11,582 nt of DNA from Chloroflexota bacterium. GTDB lineage: Bacteria; Chloroflexota; Dehalococcoidia; Lucifugimonadales; VGZR01. Under the pieces are notes generated by a model. It did not search any database and was not told where the DNA came from. It saw nothing but the letters and a program-made list of their open reading frames with translations. Made by a program: the position numbers and the translations under genes. The DNA is taken from contig JAQBWG010000029.1 of the NCBI GenBank assembly GCA_027625225.1, positions 1-11,582 of the forward strand. Reading direction: 5' to 3'. Shown here in pieces: positions 1-5,739 of this stretch. The stretch's first letter is position 1. Every line of letters begins with the position of its first letter.

Positions 1-2
1 TC

Positions 3-629
3 ATCGACCCGGCGACGGTCGGCTGGGGCGGAACGTCTCTGGTGCTGGGCAAACTCAGCGGCAGAGCGGGGCTCCGCTCACGGCTGGAAGACCTGGGGTA
101 TCGCCTTACCAAGGATGACCTCAACACGGTATTCGAGGACTTTAAGAACCTGGCGGATCGCAAGCGCGAGGTGACGGACGCCGACCTGGAAACACTTATG
201 GCGAGCCAACGGCGGACGGTGTCCGAGCCGTCGGTGTATACGCTGGAGCACATTCAAGTTTCGAGCGGCAACCACGAGATTCCGACGGCCACGGTGAAGC
301 TCAAGACTCCGGACGGCCAGTCAATCACCGACGCGGCGACGGGCACAGGGCCGGTGGACGCGGTGTACAAGGCCATCAACCGGATGGTGGGCGTGCCGAA
401 CAAGCTGACCGAGTTCGCGGTGAATTCGGTGACCGAAGGCATCGATGCCCTGGGCAGCGTGACCATCCGCATCGAGCAGGACGGCGAGGTGTATGTGGGC
501 CGGGGTTCGGACACGGACATCATCGTGGCCAGCGCAAAGGCGTACATGCATGCGCTGAACCGCCTGCTAGCCATCACCGGCCACACAACAACACAGACAA
601 CTACAACAACCAAGGCTGGTGACGGCTAA
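3..629 (+). CDS. leuA: 2-isopropylmalate synthase, C-terminal part (5' end outside window)
   Basis: This is the last 208 residues of 2-isopropylmalate synthase, which condenses acetyl-CoA with 2-oxoisovalerate as the first committed step of leucine synthesis in the cytoplasm. The frame is open to the window edge, so the catalytic TIM barrel lies upstream. The fragment begins with the linker region (SLVLGKLSGRAGL, about residues 12-24, with the conserved GK.SGR) and an acidic helical segment (VTDADLE). It then has the complete LeuA dimer/regulatory domain (about residues 77-190), with the family signatures PTATVKL, GTGPVDAVYKAI, TEGIDALG and GRGSDTDIIVASAKAY. The regulatory domain indicates a true leucine-feedback-type LeuA rather than a truncated homologue; citramalate synthase is less likely because of the linker sequence. 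The C-terminus ends in an odd Thr-rich tail. A strong hairpin follows 24 bp after the stop. Confidence 0.95.
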   Translation: MDPATVGWGGTSLVLGKLSGRAGLRSRLEDLGYRLTKDDLNTVFEDFKNLADRKREVTDADLETLMASQRRTVSEPSVYTLEHIQVSSGNHEIPTATVKLKTPDGQSITDAATGTGPVDAVYKAINRMVGVPNKLTEFAVNSVTEGIDALGSVTIRIEQDGEVYVGRGSDTDIIVASAKAYMHALNRLLAITGHTTTQTTTTTKAGDG

Positions 630-653
630 CCCGCGCATAACGCAAAGAGTACG

Positions 654-693
654 AGAAGAGGGGCCGTTTCCAGTCAGAAACGGCCCCTCTTCT
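654..693 (+). terminator. Perfect 17-bp hairpin after leuA (terminator or attenuator-like)
   Basis: The arms at 654-670 and 677-693 are exact reverse complements over 17 bp and enclose a 6-nt loop (cagtca, 671-676). The stem has a GC-rich core (ggggccg) and an AG/CT-rich base, and is followed by a short T-rich stretch (ttatat, 694-699). This fits a Rho-independent terminator for leuA, although the T tract is interrupted. Only 34 bp separate it from the next start codon, so it could also act as partial termination, or as mRNA stabilisation within a longer operon. Confidence 0.8.
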
Positions 694-727
694 TTATATC
701 CAAACTTTTACGCGAAGGACAACGACG

Positions 728-1681
728 ATGAACAAGATACTGGTTACGGGTGCATCGGGACAGATAGGCTCAGAACTTGTACCCGCTCTACGGGCGAAGT
801 ACAGCGATGAGAACGTCATCGCAGGCTGGCGCAGGAAGCCGCTCACCGACGAGGTCGCCGTGGGAGGGCCTTCGGTGCATATAGATGTGACGAACAGGGC
901 TGAAGTGGAGAAGGTGGTGAAGTCCATCAAGCCGGACTACATCTACCACCTTAGCTCGATACTGTCGGCCTCGGCGGAACTGAACCGGCAGGCGGCGTAC
1001 GCGGTGAACTTCGAGGGTGTGTTCAACGTGCTGGAGGCTGCGGTGGCGAACAAGACGGCGCGGGTGGTGATTCCCAGCTCCATCGGGGCGTTCGGGCCGG
1101 AGACGCCCCGCATCGCCCCCAACGACACGATTCAGAAGCCGACGGGGTTGTACGGGATCTCGAAGGTGTTCGGTGAGCTGATGGGCAACTACTACTATTC
1201 GGCGACCGGCGTGGACGTTCGCGGAGTGCGGCTGCCGGGTATCATCAGCTGGAAGGTGGAGCCGGCGGCGGGGACGACGGACTATGCGGTGGCCATCTTC
1301 TACGGGGCGATTCTGGAGTGCCGGTACACGTGCTATCTGGGTCCGGACACACGGCTGCCGATGATGTACATGCCGGACGCGGTGAACTCGCTCATCGGGG
1401 TGGCGGAGGCCGACCTGGGTGATTCGAGGCATCGTGCGGACTTCAACGTAAATGCGGTAAGCTTTACGCCGTCGGAGCTGGCAGCGGTCATCAAGAAGCG
1501 GATGCCGGAGTTCGAGATGACGTATGAGGTAGACCCGCTGCGGCAGGCCATCGCCGATTCGTGGCCGGACGCGCTGGACGACAGCGTGGCGCGCGAGGAG
1601 TGGGGGTGGAGTCCGCAGTTCGAACTTGCGACAATGGTAGAGGACATGTTTACCAACCTGACCAAGAAACTAAAGGGGTAA
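728..1681 (+). CDS. NAD-dependent SDR protein, L-threonine 3-dehydrogenase-like
   Basis: This is a 317-residue extended short-chain dehydrogenase. It closely resembles SDR-type L-threonine 3-dehydrogenases (Thermoplasma and Flavobacterium type), which oxidise threonine with NAD+ to 2-amino-3-oxobutyrate. The Rossmann motif GASGQIG is at residues 8-14, the Ser pair of VVIPSSIG is near 117-118, and the catalytic YGISK (Tyr142, Lys146) follows. Family blocks FGPETP (122-127), RLPGIISWK (168-176), AGTTDYAV (181-188) and PMMYMPDA (211-218) are all present, as is the C-terminal EWGW motif. Its length is normal for the family. The ATG at 728 has a gaagga ribosome site 8 nt upstream. The stop lies 8 bp before leuC, so the two are probably co-transcribed. 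A threonine enzyme inside a leucine cluster is unexpected; the substrate is inferred from motifs, and another NAD-sugar epimerase role is less likely. Confidence 0.88.
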   Translation: MNKILVTGASGQIGSELVPALRAKYSDENVIAGWRRKPLTDEVAVGGPSVHIDVTNRAEVEKVVKSIKPDYIYHLSSILSASAELNRQAAYAVNFEGVFNVLEAAVANKTARVVIPSSIGAFGPETPRIAPNDTIQKPTGLYGISKVFGELMGNYYYSATGVDVRGVRLPGIISWKVEPAAGTTDYAVAIFYGAILECRYTCYLGPDTRLPMMYMPDAVNSLIGVAEADLGDSRHRADFNVNAVSFTPSELAAVIKKRMPEFEMTYEVDPLRQAIADSWPDALDDSVAREEWGWSPQFELATMVEDMFTNLTKKLKG

Positions 1682-1689
1682 CAAAACCA

Positions 1690-3096
1690 GTGGCGCCAAA
1701 AACGATGTTCGAGAAAATCTGGGACGCCCATGTGGTCCACGAGGAGGCGGGGCAACCCTCGGTTCTGTACGTTGACCTGCACCTGGTGCACGAGGTGACG
1801 TCGCCACAGGCGTTCGAGGGGTTGCGCCTGGCCGGACGTAAGGTGCGGCGACCAGACCTGGTGGTGGCGACGGCGGACCATAACACGCCGACGTGGGAAC
1901 TGACGAAGCCGGTCACCGACCCCATCGCCAAGCAACAACTCGACACCCTGAGCGAGAACTGTAAGGAGTTCGGCATCACTCTCTACGACCGGTTCAGCCC
2001 GCTGCAGGGCATTGTCCACGTCATCGCGCCGGAGCAGGGACACACGCAGCCGGGGAAGGTCATCGTGTGCGGAGACAGCCATACGTCCACGCACGGGGCG
2101 TTCGGAGCGTTCGCTCTGGGTATCGGGACGTCGGAAGTGGAGCATGTGCTGGCGACGCAGACGCTGCGCCAGTCGAAGCCGAAGACAATGGAGGTACACG
2201 TGGACGGGCCTCTGCCGTTCGGGGTGACCGCCAAAGACCTGATTCTGGCTATCATCGGCAAAATAGGGGTGAGCGGCGGACGAGGCCACGTTATCGAGTA
2301 CACGGGCGAGGGCATCCGGCAGCTTTCGATGGAGGGCCGGATGACGGTGTGCAATATGTCCATCGAGGGCGGTGCCCGCGCAGGCATGATTGCGCCGGAC
2401 GATACGACGTTCGAGTACATGCGGGGGCGAGCCCATGTTCCGCAGAGCGATGAGTTCGACAAGGCGGTCGAGGAGTGGCGCAAACTGACCACTGACCCCG
2501 GCGCGACGTACGACGAACGGGTGGTCATCGAGGCGGCAAAGCTGGAGCCGTTCGTGACCTGGGGGACGAATCCGGGCATGGTCGCACCGATTACGGGCCG
2601 GGTGCCGAACCCGTCCGCGCTGGACGACCCCGCGGAGCGTCAAGCAACCGAGCGGGCGCTGGAGTACATGGCGCTTGAAGCGGATACACCGATGGAAAGC
2701 ATTTCCATTGACCGGGTGTTTTTAGGCTCGTGCACCACCTCGCGCATCGAGGACTTGCGGGCGGCGGCCACCCTGGTCGAGGGCAAGAAGGTGAGCGACC
2801 AGGTGTACGCGATGGTGGTGCCAGGATCGGCGGCGGTGAAGAAGCAGGCGGAAGAAGAAGGGCTGGACCGCATATTTGCGGATGCAGGGTTCGACTGGCG
2901 GGTGGCGGGCTGCTCGATGTGCCTGGGGATGAACCCGGACATACTGAAGCCGGGCGAACGGTGCGCTTCGACGTCCAATCGCAATTTTGAGGGCCGTCAG
3001 GGGAAGGGCGGCCGCACACACCTGGTCAGCCCCCAGATGGCTGCTGCCGCGGCGATTGAGGGCCATCTCGTGGACATACGGAGGTGGAAGCAATGA
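1690..3096 (+). CDS. leuC: 3-isopropylmalate dehydratase large subunit
   Basis: This is the large [4Fe-4S] subunit of isopropylmalate isomerase, 468 residues, which with LeuD converts 2- to 3-isopropylmalate. Cluster ligands are visible at Cys348 (SCTTSRIEDL), Cys408 and Cys411 (AGCSMCLGMNPD), essentially the positions known in the E. coli enzyme. Other aconitase-family blocks are GDSHTSTHGAFGAFALGIGTSE (about 128-149) and the C-terminal STSNRNFEGRQG (427-438). The GTG at 1690 is chosen because it gives the family N-terminus (APKTMFEKIWDAHVV) and has aaagggg about 11 nt upstream. An ATG five codons later (1705) lacks a good site, and the open frame upstream of 1690 overlaps the SDR gene. The stop overlaps the next start by 4 nt (ATGA), which implies translational coupling. 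Confidence 0.97.
   Translation: MAPKTMFEKIWDAHVVHEEAGQPSVLYVDLHLVHEVTSPQAFEGLRLAGRKVRRPDLVVATADHNTPTWELTKPVTDPIAKQQLDTLSENCKEFGITLYDRFSPLQGIVHVIAPEQGHTQPGKVIVCGDSHTSTHGAFGAFALGIGTSEVEHVLATQTLRQSKPKTMEVHVDGPLPFGVTAKDLILAIIGKIGVSGGRGHVIEYTGEGIRQLSMEGRMTVCNMSIEGGARAGMIAPDDTTFEYMRGRAHVPQSDEFDKAVEEWRKLTTDPGATYDERVVIEAAKLEPFVTWGTNPGMVAPITGRVPNPSALDDPAERQATERALEYMALEADTPMESISIDRVFLGSCTTSRIEDLRAAATLVEGKKVSDQVYAMVVPGSAAVKKQAEEEGLDRIFADAGFDWRVAGCSMCLGMNPDILKPGERCASTSNRNFEGRQGKGGRTHLVSPQMAAAAAIEGHLVDIRRWKQ
3080..3084 (+). promoter_or_regulatory. Ribosome binding site for SRPBCC gene
   Basis: The sequence ggagg lies 8 nt before the ATG at 3093 and within the last codons of leuC. It decides the start in favour of 3093 over the in-frame GTG at 3084, which overlaps the last base of this site. 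Confidence 0.75.
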
Positions 3097-3515
3097 AAGA
3101 ATTGCATACTGAAATTGAAATCAACGCTCCGGCACAGAAAGTGTGGCAAGTCCTGACCGACTTCGAGTCGTTCCCGCAATGGAATCCGTTCATCACCAAG
3201 GCTGTCTGGAAGGCAGAAAAGGGAGCAAGGCTTTCGGTGACGTTACAGGGCATGACCATCGGCCCTACCGTGCTGAAGGCTGATGCAGGCAAAGAGTTAC
3301 GATGGCGCGGGCAGGTCGGGATGCCGGGCATCTTCGACGGGGAACACCACTTCATCCTCAGCGAAACGGCTGCCGGCAAGACGAAGTTCGTGCACGGTGA
3401 ACGGTTCACGGGGGTGCTGGTGCCGGTCATGGGGCTGTTCGGGGTGCTGAAGAAGGCCGAGGCCGGATTTCTGGAGATGAACGAGGCGCTAAAAGCACGC
3501 GCGGAAGGGGCATAG
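3093..3515 (+). CDS. Small SRPBCC (START-like) domain protein
   Basis: This 140-residue protein is a single SRPBCC/polyketide-cyclase-like fold, a superfamily with a deep hydrophobic ligand cavity. The N-terminal signature IEINAPAQKVWQVLTDFESF followed by PQWNPF (about residues 8-33) is typical, as are the later strands ELRWRG (68-73), GEHHFILSE (83-91) and HGERFTGVLVP (101-111) and the long C-terminal helix (about 117-138). It has no signal peptide or membrane segment and is predicted to be cytoplasmic. It sits between leuC and leuD, overlapping leuC by 4 nt and ending 4 bp before leuD, so it is surely co-translated with the isomerase subunits. The opening codons look more AT-rich than the flanking leu genes, which may indicate insertion into an older leuCD pair. 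The ligand and any role in leucine synthesis are unknown. Confidence 0.88.
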   Translation: MKELHTEIEINAPAQKVWQVLTDFESFPQWNPFITKAVWKAEKGARLSVTLQGMTIGPTVLKADAGKELRWRGQVGMPGIFDGEHHFILSETAAGKTKFVHGERFTGVLVPVMGLFGVLKKAEAGFLEMNEALKARAEGA

Positions 3516-3519
3516 CAAC

Positions 3520-4137
3520 ATGCAGCCATTCGTAAAACTGACGGGCGTTGTAGCGCCGATGGACCGTATCAACGTGGATACCGATCAGATTATCCCCAAG
3601 CAGTTCCTGAAGCGCATCGAGCGGACGGGGTTCGGACAGTACCTGTTCTTCGACTGGAGGTTCCTGGCGGACGGTTCGCCGAACCCGGAGTTCGAGTTGA
3701 ACAAGTCGGGGTACGAGAAGGCAACCGTTCTGGTCGCAGGCCGCAACTTCGGGTCAGGTTCGTCGCGCGAGCACGCGCCGTGGGCGCTGCTGGACTACGG
3801 GTTCCGGTGCGTCATCGCGCCGAGTTTCGCGGACATCTTTTACAACAACTGCTTCCAAAATGGCATCCTGCCAGTGGTGTTGCCCGAGGATACAGTCAAA
3901 CGCATCATCGCGAACGCAGAGGCCGAACCGGGGTATGCGCTGACGGTAGACCTGGAGCAGAAGCGGGTGTGGGACAACGCCGAGGGTGTGGTTGCAACGT
4001 TCGATTTAGACGAGTTCCGGCGTCATTCGCTGCTCAACGGGCTGGATGACATCGGCCTGACGCTTCAGAGCGGGGCAGACATCGAGGCGTTCGAGGCGCG
4101 GCGCAGCAAGCACGGGGGTGTTCTGGGCACTGTTTAG
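3520..4137 (+). CDS. leuD: 3-isopropylmalate dehydratase small subunit
   Basis: This is the small subunit of isopropylmalate isomerase, 205 residues, which supplies the swivel domain that pairs with LeuC. The bacterial LeuD pattern is clear: FVKLTGVVAPMDRINVDTDQIIPKQFL near the N-terminus, the substrate-binding loop VAGRNFGSGSSREHAPWAL (about 71-89), and APSFADIFYNNCFQNGILPV (about 100-119). The length matches bacterial LeuD of about 200 residues, not the shorter archaeal form. The ATG at 3520 has ggaagggg 9 nt upstream, inside the end of the SRPBCC gene. The 3' end overlaps the proposed start of the downstream lipoprotein gene by 20 nt. leuB does not follow, unlike many leuCDB arrangements. 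Confidence 0.97.
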   Translation: MQPFVKLTGVVAPMDRINVDTDQIIPKQFLKRIERTGFGQYLFFDWRFLADGSPNPEFELNKSGYEKATVLVAGRNFGSGSSREHAPWALLDYGFRCVIAPSFADIFYNNCFQNGILPVVLPEDTVKRIIANAEAEPGYALTVDLEQKRVWDNAEGVVATFDLDEFRRHSLLNGLDDIGLTLQSGADIEAFEARRSKHGGVLGTV

Positions 4138-5731
4138 TCGGGTGATACGGCTTGCCTTCGTCTTAGTCTCTGTACTCGCGGCCACTGTGGTGCTCGCTGC
4201 GGCATGCGGCGATGCGCGGTCCGCGCCAACACAATCTATCCAGAACCCCACGGCAACGGGAGTCACGCAGACCGTTTCGCCGATGGCGACCCTGATTAGG
4301 CCCACCTCAACGCTTATCCCCGCTACGCCTACCGCAACACCGCGTCCCGCTGAACAGCTCCCGACGCCCATCATGGTGCCGCTGGAGGAGCCGCTCATCG
4401 GGCCACAGACGGTGGACTTTTTTATCGAGCATGGCTCGCAGGTGCGCTACACGCTGGATGGGAGCGCACCGACGGCAACGACGGGGCTGGTTTACGGCGG
4501 GTCGTTCGAGTTGAGCGAGTCGGTGACCATCAAGGCTATCGCGGTGCTGGACGGCTGGCTGGATTCGGACGTGGTGGAGTACGAGCTAAACATTTATTCG
4601 TCGTTCGTGGAGAACACCGAGCCTTTGCAGTTGAGTGGCGACGACGTATTGGAAATCGCTGACACCTACTACATCATGGCGAACGACATTCTGCTGTCAG
4701 ACAACGCGACACTCATCATCCGCGACTCGACTCTGTTCTACAAAGAAGACCACGCGTTTCAGTACGGACTGACGGCGACGGGCAACAGCAAGGTTATCTT
4801 CAGCGACTCGCGGCTCTTCACAGCGTGCACCGGCTCGCTGAACTGGCATATCGCCGACGACGCGGTGATGAACGCCTCCAACATCGTGATGCCGACGTGC
4901 AACATCTGGACTCTGGTGAGCGGGCATGGCACCGCCAATGTGGACAACTGGGACCTGTACGGCGGTACGACGTGCGACAACGCCACACTGGACATCTCGA
5001 ACTCGCGCGACATGGAGTTGGAGCTGTGCTTCCCTCAGAACGCGGTGGTGGACGCGGTGCTGCCGACCGAGATAGACGAGTTCGTGATTCCACAGCCAAT
5101 CGACCAGAACGTGAACTTCACGGTGCGGGTCACCGACTCGACAGTAGACGGCTGGGGCGTGGGGGTGCCGCCCGGGAGCGACATCACGATTCGGGACACC
5201 CCGGCGGTGACTATCAGTGTCACAATGGGCTTCCCGTGGACGGGAGAGACCGTGGTGCTGGACGGTCTGGCGAAAAAACTGTACGAAGACCAGACTTGGG
5301 AGATAGTAGACGCCAAGCTGCGGCTTGTGAACACGAGGACGTACGGCTGGGAGCCGAACGTTTTCGGGAACGACAACACGATGATTATCCGGAATAGTGA
5401 CTACTCCGGTAACTCGGTGAACAGCTCGAACGGGAAATACGTGGTGGAGAACAGCACGACGGGATTAATGATGTCGTTCGAGTCCGTCGAAATGACCATT
5501 AGCGGCTCCACTATAATCGGTGATGTGATCGCATCGCAGAACTCGGTCATCACGCTTGTAGACTCGGTTGTGGGACGTCCCCAGAGGCCTGACGAGGATG
5601 ACCCGGTTCCCTACGGCAATGTCATCGCCAGGGACAACGGAACGGTCATCCTCATCAACACCAGGGTGTGGGGCGAGATACGCGAACAGGGCGACGGAAA
5701 GGTTGTCGTAGCGGATCAGGCCGCTCCGTAG
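4118..5731 (+). CDS. Predicted lipoprotein with CHB_HEX_C-like domain and beta-helix-like repeats
   Basis: This 537-residue protein of unknown function is predicted to be exported. Residues 8-30 form a lipoprotein signal: Arg8 and Arg11, a hydrophobic run, and the lipobox LAAAC with Cys30 as the lipid site. A Thr/Pro/Ala-rich low-complexity linker follows (about 37-85). Residues about 97-158 match the chitobiase/beta-hexosaminidase C-terminal-like fold (VRYTLDGSAPTATTGLVYGG, then VTIKAIAVLDGW), usually an accessory module of surface or secreted proteins. The remainder (about 185-530) consists of short beta-strand units with recurring forms such as NATLIIRDS, NATLDISNS, SDITIRDT and NTMIIRNS, suggesting a right-handed beta-helix. 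Four cysteines (237, 261, 286, 304) could form disulfides. No catalytic residues were recognised. The start is uncertain: GTG 4118 (20-nt overlap with leuD) or GTG 4142, which also leaves a complete signal peptide. Confidence 0.8.
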   Translation: MFWALFSRVIRLAFVLVSVLAATVVLAAACGDARSAPTQSIQNPTATGVTQTVSPMATLIRPTSTLIPATPTATPRPAEQLPTPIMVPLEEPLIGPQTVDFFIEHGSQVRYTLDGSAPTATTGLVYGGSFELSESVTIKAIAVLDGWLDSDVVEYELNIYSSFVENTEPLQLSGDDVLEIADTYYIMANDILLSDNATLIIRDSTLFYKEDHAFQYGLTATGNSKVIFSDSRLFTACTGSLNWHIADDAVMNASNIVMPTCNIWTLVSGHGTANVDNWDLYGGTTCDNATLDISNSRDMELELCFPQNAVVDAVLPTEIDEFVIPQPIDQNVNFTVRVTDSTVDGWGVGVPPGSDITIRDTPAVTISVTMGFPWTGETVVLDGLAKKLYEDQTWEIVDAKLRLVNTRTYGWEPNVFGNDNTMIIRNSDYSGNSVNSSNGKYVVENSTTGLMMSFESVEMTISGSTIIGDVIASQNSVITLVDSVVGRPQRPDEDDPVPYGNVIARDNGTVILINTRVWGEIREQGDGKVVVADQAAP

Positions 5732-5739
5732 TTTCCTGA

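Noticed and set aside
619..810. Small plus-strand frame across the leuA hairpin
   Set aside because: It runs through the 17-bp hairpin and overlaps the SDR start out of frame; no ribosome site or motif.
1561..1689. N-terminal extension of LeuC into the SDR gene
   Set aside because: The frame is open but would overlap 40 codons of a certain gene and does not look like LeuC; the GTG at 1690 gives the conserved start.
1333..2643. Long minus-strand open frame (436 codons) opposite the SDR gene and leuC
   Set aside because: It is antisense to two certain genes; the translation is Arg/His-rich with no recognisable motif, as expected from the complement of GC-rich codons.
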